This document shows, piece by piece, positions 1-7,402 of a stretch of DNA of 10,345 nucleotides. The stretch comes from Sulfurimonas sp. (GTDB taxonomy: Bacteria; Campylobacterota; Campylobacteria; Campylobacterales; Sulfurimonadaceae): NCBI GenBank assembly GCA_002733155.1, contig NVUO01000015.1, forward strand, positions 26,483 to 36,827, written 5' to 3'. A program made the position numbers and the translations under genes. The notes beneath the pieces were generated by a model that saw nothing but the letters and a program-made list of their open reading frames with translations, was not told the DNA's origin and made no database searches. How positions within the stretch are numbered: the first letter of the stretch is position 1; every line of letters begins with the position of its first letter.

Positions 1-2782
1 TATCAAGTTCTCCAAACCTATCTATAACTTCTTCTTGAATCTCATATATCTCTATAGCCTCTTCGCACGAGGATAAACGTCTATATATATCTAAACGCAG
101 CCTATCTTCTTTAACTACCTCATCACTAATGTACGCAGATATAGTAAGTTTTATATCTACTTTTACACGTTCATTTTCGGCTGTATTAGATAATATTTTT
201 ATAGCATCTTCTAACATTCTAAGATAAAGTGAATAACCTATATTTTTAATATGTCCACTTTGAGCGTCACCTACTAAGTTACCACCACCACGTATTTCTA
301 AATCATGATAAGCCAAAACTGAACCTGAGCCTAAAAATGAGTTAGATTCAAGGGCTAATAATCTTTTTTTAGCCTCATCGGTAAGATTTTCTTTATTATC
401 AACTATAAAATATGCAAAACCCTCATATGATCCACGACCAACACGACCACGAAGTTGATGTAAATCAGCTATACCAAACCTATCAGCCCCGTCTACTAAG
501 ATAGTATTTACCCTTGGCATATGTATACCTGATTCTATAATTGAAGTAGCTATCATCAAATCATACTCACCAGCTTCAAACTTTAGTAACTCTTTTTCTG
601 TTTGAACTGCTGATATTTTCGAGTGAAGCATAACTATACGCAAATCCGGTAGTAAAGCTTTTAACTCACCTAGTTTTATAGGCATATGGTCTATAGAGTT
701 ATGTACATAAAAAACCTGTCCACCACGCCTAAGTTCACGTAAAATTACCTCTTTTATAAGTTTTTCATCATACTCTTTTACAAAGGTTCTCACACCCTGC
801 CTTACACTAGGTGGAGTTAAAAGCTGGCTCATTGTTTTTATGGAGCTTAAAGCCTGATTTAGTGAACGCGGAATTGGAGTAGCACTCATAGATAAAAGGT
901 GTACATTATGGTACAACTCTTTTATACGCTCTTTTTGCTTCACACCAAACTTATGTTCCTCATCTATAATTACAACTCCTAGTTTTTTAAACTCTAAACC
1001 AAAAAGAGAATGGGTACCTATAACTACATCTATCTCACCAGATGCTAAACCTTTAATAACATGATTTTTATCCTTAGAACTTACAAATCTATCCAATTTT
1101 GCATACTTTATACCCATCTCAAAAAATCTATCATGTAAACTTCTAAAATGCTGAGCTGATAAAAGAGTAGTTGGAACTATAAATGCCGATTGATAACCTG
1201 ACTTAAAAGCAGTAAAAATAGTATTTAAAGCTATCTCTGTTTTACCAAAACCTACATCACCAGATAATAATCTATCCATAATCTGTCCAGATGACATCTG
1301 TGATATTATTTCATCTACAGACAAAATCTGATCATCTGTATAATCAAAGCCAGACAAAGATTGAAACTCTTTTAACTCTTTTTTATTTATACTAAGTTTT
1401 GGAGCTTGTATCAACTCCCTTGCAGCAGCTGTATTTACAATCTGACCAGCAATTTCCATAAGACGTTTTTTAACCTTGTCTTTTAACTTTCCAAAGCTAC
1501 CCTTACCAAGTTTGTCTAAAACAGGGGTAGAGCCACCTGAAGCTATATAACGGTCTATAAAATCTAAGTTTTCAACTGGAAGTAAAATCTTATCATCACC
1601 TACATATTTTATAACTATAAAATCTTTTACCCCACCTAAAATCTCAGTTTGCTCAATCGCTTCAAATATGCCAACACCATAATCCTCATGTACTACATAA
1701 TCTCCACGTTTTAAATCATCTAAAAGGATAGAACTTTTTCGTCTTCGTCTAAGCTTATCTGCTTTATTTAAAGAAATAATAATCTCATCTTTGCTTAAAA
1801 TATTTAAAATATATGGTGCATATACAGTAGTTATATCTTTTAAATCAAATAATCCTGACTGTTTGATTACAGCTTCATTTGAAGCAATAATAGTTACTTT
1901 TTTGTTTTTATGTACATTTAGCAGAGTTTTTACATCTACAACTACTAACTCATTAAAATCATCAGATTCATCTAGAATCTCTAAGTTAAATTTTTCACGA
2001 GATAAGACTGGTGCATTTAAAGCATAAGCATCTACTAAAAGATTATTTAAGTTTTTTGATAATTTTACATTTTTATTTTCTATAAAGTTATATGCTAAAT
2101 CATCTAGATGCCAAAAACCTAATGATGCTACATCTTTAACTAGAGAATCAAACTCAGAATTTTTTACCTTTGTTTGTAGTAACTCATACATCGGCTCATC
2201 TAAAGAGTAAAAAGCTGGATTAATTTTTATAGAATCTAGCTCCTCTTTTTGTGTACGTTGGCTCTCTAATTCAAAGTATTTTATCTGTTCAATCTCATCA
2301 TCAAACAATGATATACGAATAGGCATATCAGAAGATGGCGGATATATATCTATAATATCTCCGCGAAAAGATATCTCACCCTCAACCTGTACCATATCTA
2401 CAAAGTTGTAACCCCAAAACAGCATTTTTTCTTTAAAAGATTGCAGTTTAATTTTTGAGCCAAATTCTAAAGAGGTGGATTTTAGTAAACTTTCATTTGG
2501 TAAATGAAAAAGTAGAGTTTTAAGTGGTGAGATTATTAATGGTTTTTTCTTTAATGAGTAATATTTTTGAAGTTGTGTAAAAAGTTGGTGTAATTCTTCT
2601 TTAAATGCACGAAGGTCATCACCAAAAGACGCACGAAAATCTGGAAATACTACAATATCTTCATTAAAGAATTTAACTACACTCTCTAGTTCTAAGGCTT
2701 CTTTTGAATCCTCGCATATTAAAACTTCTAAATCTTTTTTTTTATTAGTTTTAAAATATTGAAATAATGAACTTTGAGACAT
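1..2782 (-). CDS. mfd: Transcription-repair coupling factor Mfd (3' end cut by window)
   Basis: Mfd is a DNA translocase that displaces RNA polymerase stalled at lesions and recruits UvrA for nucleotide excision repair. I translated 927 codons from ATG 2782 with no stop before the left edge. Visible in order: a UvrB-like N-terminal module with RGDIIDIYP at residues 140-148; the RNA polymerase interacting domain starting near GDYVVHEDYG (360); Walker A GDVGFGKT (508-515); Walker B DEEH (607-610); the MSATPIPRSL motif; and QLRGRVGR in the translocation region (776-783). Then comes the start of the C-terminal TRCF domain (LGSGS, LEIRGGGN, QSGHIKNIGY). The N-terminal part is about 120 residues shorter than in E. 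coli, judged by the Walker A position, which fits epsilonproteobacterial Mfd. I estimate 50-70 residues are missing at the C-terminus. The RBS AGGAAAG is just upstream and lies inside a hairpin. It follows the bactofilin gene by 84 bases and probably has its own promoter. Confidence 0.97.
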   Translation of the reverse strand, partial: MSQSSLFQYFKTNKKKDLEVLICEDSKEALELESVVKFFNEDIVVFPDFRASFGDDLRAFKEELHQLFTQLQKYYSLKKKPLIISPLKTLLFHLPNESLLKSTSLEFGSKIKLQSFKEKMLFWGYNFVDMVQVEGEISFRGDIIDIYPPSSDMPIRISLFDDEIEQIKYFELESQRTQKEELDSIKINPAFYSLDEPMYELLQTKVKNSEFDSLVKDVASLGFWHLDDLAYNFIENKNVKLSKNLNNLLVDAYALNAPVLSREKFNLEILDESDDFNELVVVDVKTLLNVHKNKKVTIIASNEAVIKQSGLFDLKDITTVYAPYILNILSKDEIIISLNKADKLRRRRKSSILLDDLKRGDYVVHEDYGVGIFEAIEQTEILGGVKDFIVIKYVGDDKILLPVENLDFIDRYIASGGSTPVLDKLGKGSFGKLKDKVKKRLMEIAGQIVNTAAARELIQAPKLSINKKELKEFQSLSGFDYTDDQILSVDEIISQMSSGQIMDRLLSGDVGFGKTEIALNTIFTAFKSGYQSAFIVPTTLLSAQHFRSLHDRFFEMGIKYAKLDRFVSSKDKNHVIKGLASGEIDVVIGTHSLFGLEFKKLGVVIIDEEHKFGVKQKERIKELYHNVHLLSMSATPIPRSLNQALSSIKTMSQLLTPPSVRQGVRTFVKEYDEKLIKEVILRELRRGGQVFYVHNSIDHMPIKLGELKALLPDLRIVMLHSKISAVQTEKELLKFEAGEYDLMIATSIIESGIHMPRVNTILVDGADRFGIADLHQLRGRVGRGSYEGFAYFIVDNKENLTDEAKKRLLALESNSFLGSGSVLAYHDLEIRGGGNLVGDAQSGHIKNIGYSLYLRMLEDAIKILSNTAENERVKVDIKLTISAYISDEVVKEDRLRLDIYRRLSSCEEAIEIYEIQEEVIDRFGELD

Positions 2783-2784
2783 AT

Positions 2785-2830
2785 CTTTCCTAGGTATTAT
2801 TATTTATAAATGGAATTTTACCTAAGAAAG
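2785..2830 (-). promoter_or_regulatory. Hairpin enclosing the mfd ribosome binding site
   Basis: Arms at 2819-2830 and 2785-2796 pair over 12 positions in the minus-strand RNA (11 Watson-Crick pairs and one U-G), with a 22-base loop. The 3' arm, TACCTAGGAAAG, contains the AGGAAAG Shine-Dalgarno sequence and ends two bases before the mfd ATG, so folding would hide the RBS. The loop contains a separate perfect palindrome, ATTTATAAAT (2802-2811). No U-run follows the stem, so it is not a typical terminator. A protein-binding operator is the main alternative. The structure is seen in the sequence; a regulatory role is inference. Confidence 0.5.
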
Positions 2831-2854
2831 TTTAAAAATAAGAATACTTAAAAA

Positions 2855-2866
2855 ATTATAATTATA
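2855..2866 (-). promoter_or_regulatory. Possible -10 region of an mfd promoter
   Basis: Minus-strand TATAAT occurs twice in tandem (2866-2861 and 2860-2855), directly after the bactofilin stop codon and about 75 bases before the mfd start. No clear -35 is seen; the upstream stretch overlaps the bactofilin C-terminal codons. Epsilonproteobacterial promoters often rely on the -10 alone, but this DNA is so AT-rich that such boxes occur by chance. A start just downstream would produce a leader containing the whole 2785-2830 hairpin. Confidence 0.3.
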
Positions 2867-3298
2867 TTATTTTTTTATTTGATCTACTTTAGACTTATTC
2901 TCAATATTTTTTGAAGAAGCAGTTGGAGCTGGGCTTACCCCTTTAACAATACTGTTACCTTCAAAAATACCCTTAGCCTCTATAATTAACTCTGAAGATT
3001 CAATACTACCGTTCACACGACCCATAGATTTAATCTCAACCTTTGAAGCATTCACTGAACCCTCTATATAACCTTGAACTACAAGCCTTTTAGTATGAAC
3101 ATCACCTTTAATATTTCCATGTTTACCAATGTTAATTTCTTTATCAGAGTGTATACTACCCTCAAAATCCCCATCTACATATAAATTACATGCCAGATTC
3201 ATTTCACCTTTGATTTTTGAACCAGCTGTGATAATAGTTGTGTTTGAGTCTGTTTTTGTATCCTGATTCGAGCGGTCGCTGTTATTAAAGATTGCCAT
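2867..3298 (-). CDS. Bactofilin (polymer-forming cytoskeletal protein, CcmA-like)
   Basis: Bactofilins polymerise without nucleotide into filaments at the inner membrane and position peptidoglycan-modifying enzymes. This 143-residue protein has a short polar N-terminus (about 1-20), a glycine- and valine-rich beta-helix core (about 21-118) with the repeated turn pattern typical of the family (VDGDFEGSIH, IKGDVHTKRL, VQGYIEGSV, GRVNGSIE), and a lysine/serine-rich tail with a small proline patch (122-143). The length is normal for bactofilins. The N-terminal MAIFN could be a short membrane-targeting stretch, but that is a guess. Its first 100 bases overlap the M23 peptidase gene in another frame. 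The RBS is AAGGA (3311-3315) with a 12-base, A-rich spacer, longer than usual, so translation probably depends on coupling to the upstream gene. The pairing with an M23 peptidase matches H. pylori CcmA/Csd1, which set cell curvature; that role here is inferred. Confidence 0.92.
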   Translation of the reverse strand: MAIFNNSDRSNQDTKTDSNTTIITAGSKIKGEMNLACNLYVDGDFEGSIHSDKEINIGKHGNIKGDVHTKRLVVQGYIEGSVNASKVEIKSMGRVNGSIESSELIIEAKGIFEGNSIVKGVSPAPTASSKNIENKSKVDQIKK

Positions 3299-4155
3299 GG
3301 TATTTTTTTTTCCTTTTTAAATATATCTTGATAATTTTTAACATCCCACTTAATAAACCAAAAAGCATTTACAGCTCGCTGTATAAATCTGATTTCATAA
3401 TGTAGATGCGGGCCTGAACTCATACCTGATGTACCTGTATATGCTATTAAATCACCTTTTTTTACAAACATACCCGATTTTACCACAATTTTATTTAAAT
3501 GCCCAAAATATGTCCTAAAACCATAATTATGCTGAAGTATAACTAAATTTCCAAAACCACTTTTTTTATGATAACCAGCCCATTCAACTACACTATCAGC
3601 TGTAGCATGCACTGGAGTATTCATACTCGCGCGCATATCAGTACCACGATGGAACTCTTTTCTTTTAAGAGTTGGATGCTCTCTATAACCAAATTTGCTT
3701 GTAATACCCTTGTAAACAATAGGTGAGCCACTTGGTATATACTGCATAAGTGTAACTAAATGTTGTGAATTAAGTTTTGTTATATCAACTCTCTCTTGTA
3801 AAGACATCTCCGGAACTGGAGATAATCCTATTAAAACTTCTATTTCTGCTAGACTATCTGAGACTTCTGTGAGTTCTTTTTTCTTAACCTTTAAAGCATT
3901 TTGTGTATTTGTAATACTAATATCTAATTCTATATTTTTTTTCTTTAAGCTATCATATGCATTTTGAGTCTCTGTACGTTTTTTTTCTATAGTCTCTACT
4001 GAAGAGTTTAAATATAAAATTGTACCAACTGCTAATAGAGTTATAAAAGCAAAAAATAAAATCACATATTTAATGATTTTTTTTACAAACTTATGAAGGT
4101 TATACTGCTTAACACCATTATCGTCATTGATTGTTATTGTAAAATGCTTATCCAT
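3199..4155 (-). CDS. Membrane-anchored M23 (LytM-type) peptidoglycan endopeptidase, Csd1/Csd2-like
   Basis: M23 enzymes are zinc metallopeptidases that cut peptide cross-links in peptidoglycan. The 318-residue protein has a short cytoplasmic N-terminus, one membrane helix (about 29-49), a coiled coil (about 52-108), and a periplasmic M23 domain (about 147-265). The zinc ligands are H169 and D173 (HRGTD) and H252 of HLH (250-252), with catalytic H219 (FGHL) and H250, so the enzyme looks active. Its length matches H. pylori Csd1/Csd2 (about 310 residues), and it sits next to a bactofilin as Csd1 does. It starts inside the folC stop region (ATGGATAA, 8-base overlap) with little visible RBS, suggesting translational reinitiation. 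The last 33 codons lie within the bactofilin gene and encode a low-complexity Q/T-rich tail after IPWQSL, which looks overprinted rather than part of the fold. Confidence 0.93.
   Translation of the reverse strand: MDKHFTITINDDNGVKQYNLHKFVKKIIKYVILFFAFITLLAVGTILYLNSSVETIEKKRTETQNAYDSLKKKNIELDISITNTQNALKVKKKELTEVSDSLAEIEVLIGLSPVPEMSLQERVDITKLNSQHLVTLMQYIPSGSPIVYKGITSKFGYREHPTLKRKEFHRGTDMRASMNTPVHATADSVVEWAGYHKKSGFGNLVILQHNYGFRTYFGHLNKIVVKSGMFVKKGDLIAYTGTSGMSSGPHLHYEIRFIQRAVNAFWFIKWDVKNYQDIFKKEKKIPWQSLITATARIRIQKQTQTQLLSQLVQKSKVK
3303..3311 (-). other. A9 tract with slippery heptamer at the peptidase/bactofilin junction
   Basis: The minus strand carries nine consecutive A residues between the bactofilin RBS (AAGGA) and its ATG. 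In the peptidase frame the codons are GAA AAA AAA ATA, so a canonical A-AAA-AAA heptamer is in phase (3310-3304). A -1 shift here reads AAT ACC ATG and enters the bactofilin frame without meeting a stop, giving a peptidase-bactofilin fusion. Slippage by ribosome or polymerase is an inference. Confidence 0.4.
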
Positions 4156-5296
4156 TATAAATCTTTAAAAAAGCTTCCACTACAGAAAAAGAACCAAATA
4201 CCAAATACTGATTTGATTCTGAAACTTTTTCAAATTCAGAAAAATCTATATCTAAGTCTTTTAAAGTATCTTGAATAAGTTCTAATGATTCTGATCTTTG
4301 ATTTTGTATATCAATTATTTCTACATATAAAATAAGAGGTTTTAATATATCTAGTATTTTTTTATAGTTTTTATCTTGAAAGCTGTTATAAACTAATATA
4401 TACTTATTAGGACTTAAAGCATTCAAAATAGCCTTAGCAGCAAGCGTATTATGACCAACATCAATTATAATATTATTTGATATTTTACTTAATCTTCCAA
4501 ATAATCTTGATTCTTTAAAATTATTAACTTCATAGTTTAGTTTTAAAAATTTTAATGCAGATATAGCCAAAGAAAGGTTTTGAGTCAAATAAGGGACTAA
4601 AGATAAGTTATTTGATATTTCTTCTATTTTTTTTCTATCTTCATCTTCTAAAAAATCATTTAACTCATAAATATTTATTGATTGCCCTAAAGCTAATTCT
4701 TTAGTTATCTCTTTTACTTCTTTGAATATTTGCTTAGATATAATAGCATTATTTTGTATAGAGTTTAACTTAGTCTTAGCTATATCTTTGATGTTTGAGC
4801 CTAAAAAAGCTTCATGATCAAAGTCTATTGGAGTTACAAGTGTTAAAATTTTATCAAATACTGCAGTAGCATCAAATTCACCACCAAGTCCAGCTTCTAA
4901 AACAATATAATCACTAGCATTAAAAATAAGCATTGCTAAAAAAGTTGTATATTCAAAATAACTTAATTCATTTAAATCATAACTTTCTAAAATACTTTGT
5001 AATATTTCATGATTAAATTCTAAAATTTCATCATCAACTTCCTTACCGTTTAGCCATATTCTTTCATTAAAATTTAAAATATGGGGGGAGCTATAATGAG
5101 CTACTTTATAGCCCATATCGCATAGAGCTGAAGCTAAAAAACGTCCAGTAGTACCCTTAGCATTAGTACCAATTAAGTGAATTATTTTACTTGGTACAAA
5201 ATAATCCTTTAGTTTTTTGTATAAACGTGGCATACGAGTATAATCTATATTGTCATAATAAAGTGGTTTATTATTTAAAAATTCTTGTAATTTCAT
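4148..5296 (-). CDS. folC: Bifunctional folylpolyglutamate / dihydrofolate synthase FolC
   Basis: FolC adds glutamate to dihydropteroate and to reduced folates, using ATP, in the cytoplasm. I chose ATG 5296 (382 residues, beginning MKLQEFLNNKPLYYD). The frame stays open upstream to ATG 5356, but that start would lie 56 bases inside the GGDEF gene and adds residues that look like the shifted end of that gene. Motifs from the chosen start are: P-loop GTNAKGTT (43-50; the family norm is GTNGKGS), the SSPHILNFNERI segment (69-80), EAGLGGEFDAT near E134, DFDH (158-161), and DVGHN in place of the usual DGAHN. The normal EKAGI element is not recognisable; IAKTKLNSIQ stands there. Length is slightly short for the family. 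It starts 4 bases after the GGDEF stop, has only a weak RBS, and overlaps the peptidase start by 8 bases. I am sure of the Mur-ligase/FolC family; substrate range is uncertain. Confidence 0.9.
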   Translation of the reverse strand: MKLQEFLNNKPLYYDNIDYTRMPRLYKKLKDYFVPSKIIHLIGTNAKGTTGRFLASALCDMGYKVAHYSSPHILNFNERIWLNGKEVDDEILEFNHEILQSILESYDLNELSYFEYTTFLAMLIFNASDYIVLEAGLGGEFDATAVFDKILTLVTPIDFDHEAFLGSNIKDIAKTKLNSIQNNAIISKQIFKEVKEITKELALGQSINIYELNDFLEDEDRKKIEEISNNLSLVPYLTQNLSLAISALKFLKLNYEVNNFKESRLFGRLSKISNNIIIDVGHNTLAAKAILNALSPNKYILVYNSFQDKNYKKILDILKPLILYVEIIDIQNQRSESLELIQDTLKDLDIDFSEFEKVSESNQYLVFGSFSVVEAFLKIYNG

Positions 5297-5300
5297 ATTA

Positions 5301-6845
5301 CTATCTGTATGCCACTTGATTTCTACCATCTTTTTTTGCTTTATATAAATATTCATCAGCTGAATTAACTACATTTTTTAAAGAAGCATGTATCTTTCTC
5401 TCACTTACCCCACAACTAACAGTAACTTTTATTCGTTTACGTTTATACATAAAACGTGCCTTTTGTACTTTTTTTCTTACTTTCTCGGCAAAAATAGCTC
5501 CACCCTTAGAATTTGTCTCACTTAGAAGAGCCATAAACTCTTCCCCTCCAAAACGTCCAACTACATCTACAGTCCTAGCCTCATTTTTTAAAATCTTTGC
5601 AAAAGCAGCTAAGACTGCATCCCCTGCATCGTGTCCAAACGTATCATTTACCTTTTTAAAAAAATCAATATCAAACATTACAACTGAATAATTATGCCCA
5701 TATCTTTCAAATTCTGCTTCTTTAATATTCATATAGCTGTCAAGGGCACGTTTATTGTATAATTTTGTTAAAAAGTCTTCTTTTGATTCTTCTTTTGCAG
5801 CTAAAAGTTCTTTTTCTAAATCCATAACCCTTTTACTTAAAACATTAATTTCATCATGATGTACATGTAAGTCATGACTTAAAACTTGTGTACTTTCCTC
5901 TAAAGCTGCTGCTATAGTAAAAAGTTTTTGGTGAGTAACATTAAAATTATCATTTGAAGATTCATTATATGTTTCAAGTTCATTTTTTATTTTTTGTATC
6001 TCTATAGTTGAGTTATCTGAACGCTCAATCATCTCAATTAATCTAAAAGATAATTTATCAAGTACAATATCTAAAGATTCAAGCATCTCATTTACAGCCT
6101 CTTTATCAAGTGATATTCTTAATAAAATTGCCGATTTTATTTCAGATTCTATGCTTGAACTATCTAAAAGATTTGGACTATGTCTGATTTTATGGCTAAT
6201 ATCAGCTAAATCATCGTTTACACTAGAGGCTATTGATGGCACTAAAGATGCAATAATCAATGAAGAGATTGATGATAAATCCATTAATTTCACATTCTTA
6301 ACTGAAGATGTAGATATATTTAAATTCTCAATACTTTTTTTCAAATCTTTGCTATTAATAGTACCCATACTGCTTAATGTTTGTAAAAAAGTATCATCAT
6401 ATGTAGTTATAAAATTAACCCAGTTTTGTCTAAGCTGGTCAATGTCTTTTGGAGTAGCTCCTAATGCTAGGAGTTCTAAACTTTTTTCTGCAAGTATACT
6501 TGCTTCTTTATTATGTAATACATCTATAACCTGTAAAATTCTTTTTGTAAGTTTAGATTGAGATTCTAATATCTCAGAGCAATGTAAAGATTTAGTTCTA
6601 TTTAATTTTGATATTAAAAATCTAGATAATTCTGCCATTGAACTTATATGATATTGACTTAAATCTTTTTGAAATTCTTTATTTAGAGTAAGTGTGAGTT
6701 TTTGTACATGTATACAGTCTTCGGTAATCATACCAGCCTTACTTGCTTCTTTACAAAATGCTTCAGTATAAAAATCTGGAGTTAAAAGTTTACCTTCTAA
6801 CTCCAATCTTTTTATAGATTTTTTAATAATACTTTGAATTGTCAT
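5301..6845 (-). CDS. Soluble GGDEF diguanylate cyclase with unrecognised N-terminal region
   Basis: Diguanylate cyclases make the second messenger c-di-GMP from two GTP. Of 514 residues, the C-terminal part (about 355-513) is a complete GGDEF domain: DFLTKLYNKRAL (357-368), the metal-binding FDID (391-394), active-site GGEEF (433-437) and, five residues before it, the inhibitory I-site RTVD (424-427). It therefore looks active and subject to product inhibition. A coiled coil (about 330-355) joins it to a roughly 330-residue helical N-terminal region that I do not recognise as PAS, GAF, HAMP or receiver. No signal peptide or membrane helix is evident, so the protein is probably cytoplasmic. 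The RBS GGAG (6854-6857) sits 8 bases before the ATG and is the strongest in the block. It lies 36 bases after lptE and 4 before folC. In C. jejuni I recall a hypothetical gene (Cj1089c) at this place; whether it shares the N-terminal region is untested. Confidence 0.9.
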   Translation of the reverse strand: MTIQSIIKKSIKRLELEGKLLTPDFYTEAFCKEASKAGMITEDCIHVQKLTLTLNKEFQKDLSQYHISSMAELSRFLISKLNRTKSLHCSEILESQSKLTKRILQVIDVLHNKEASILAEKSLELLALGATPKDIDQLRQNWVNFITTYDDTFLQTLSSMGTINSKDLKKSIENLNISTSSVKNVKLMDLSSISSLIIASLVPSIASSVNDDLADISHKIRHSPNLLDSSSIESEIKSAILLRISLDKEAVNEMLESLDIVLDKLSFRLIEMIERSDNSTIEIQKIKNELETYNESSNDNFNVTHQKLFTIAAALEESTQVLSHDLHVHHDEINVLSKRVMDLEKELLAAKEESKEDFLTKLYNKRALDSYMNIKEAEFERYGHNYSVVMFDIDFFKKVNDTFGHDAGDAVLAAFAKILKNEARTVDVVGRFGGEEFMALLSETNSKGGAIFAEKVRKKVQKARFMYKRKRIKVTVSCGVSERKIHASLKNVVNSADEYLYKAKKDGRNQVAYR

Positions 6846-6881
6846 ATCTTACTCTCCATAAAATTTTAACTAATATAAGGA

Positions 6882-7397
6882 CTACTCTTTTGCTCTAGCT
6901 CCCTCAGCTGAAACCTGAGCTATAAATGCACGAATTGCTTTTTCAGCACTAACCTTAATAGCATCAAATCTATCTTTATCAGTAACTACAGCATTCGGTG
7001 CTACTTTAAAATCAAAGTTACCTCTAGTTGTATATTTTGTTGACACACCATTATGGTACCTACTTATAAATAATGTAATACTCATTCTATAACCTATGAT
7101 ATATCCATTAGAATCATAAATAATTGGCGTATATAAAGGTTCACTCATCTTTAATACTAAATGAGTATCGGATATATTTTTATCTACAAGAGAACTGTGA
7201 AATACTTGTATAAGTGAGCTATCTACTGCATCTTTTATTAAGACTGTATTTTCAGGATCTAAGGCTGAAATAACTACACTAGTACTTATTTTTTCACCTA
7301 ATGTTTGACGAGCGAATTTAGAACTTGGAGTATATCCACATCCTACAAAATTAAATAATACTAAAAGTAAAAGTATTATCTTTAATGTGTTTTTCAT
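6882..7397 (-). CDS. lptE: LptE-like LPS-assembly lipoprotein
   Basis: LptE is an outer-membrane lipoprotein that plugs the LptD barrel and helps insert lipopolysaccharide into the outer leaflet. The 171-residue product has a lipoprotein signal peptide: positive MKNTLK, a hydrophobic run (7-18), then FVGC with lipidated C20. The phenylalanine at -3 is a slightly unusual lipobox residue. CGYTP after cleavage is typical of LptE. The mature part is rich in predicted beta strands and ends in a charged helix (about 145-171). Sequence similarity to LptE is weak by nature, so the call rests on the lipoprotein signal, size and position just after leuS, a linkage also common elsewhere in proteobacteria. 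It starts 5 bases after the leuS stop, with an AAAGG RBS overlapping the last leuS codons, implying coupling. A generic outer-membrane lipoprotein is the alternative. Confidence 0.75.
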   Translation of the reverse strand: MKNTLKIILLLLVLFNFVGCGYTPSSKFARQTLGEKISTSVVISALDPENTVLIKDAVDSSLIQVFHSSLVDKNISDTHLVLKMSEPLYTPIIYDSNGYIIGYRMSITLFISRYHNGVSTKYTTRGNFDFKVAPNAVVTDKDRFDAIKVSAEKAIRAFIAQVSAEGARAKE

Positions 7398-7402
7398 TAT
7401 AA

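Noticed and set aside
1791..2027. 78-codon plus-strand open frame
   Set aside because: Lies wholly opposite the continuous mfd coding frame with conserved motifs either side; no RBS or family likeness.
2785..2830. Hairpin as intrinsic terminator after the bactofilin gene
   Set aside because: No U-run follows the stem in the minus direction, and the 22-base loop is large; it fits RBS masking better.
4093..4278. 61-codon plus-strand open frame across the folC/peptidase junction
   Set aside because: Antisense shadow of two well-supported genes; low-complexity product.
6151..6561. 136-codon plus-strand open frame
   Set aside because: Antisense to the N-terminal part of the GGDEF gene. That part is unrecognised, but its frame is continuous with an intact GGDEF domain and has a good RBS, so the antisense frame is most likely chance.
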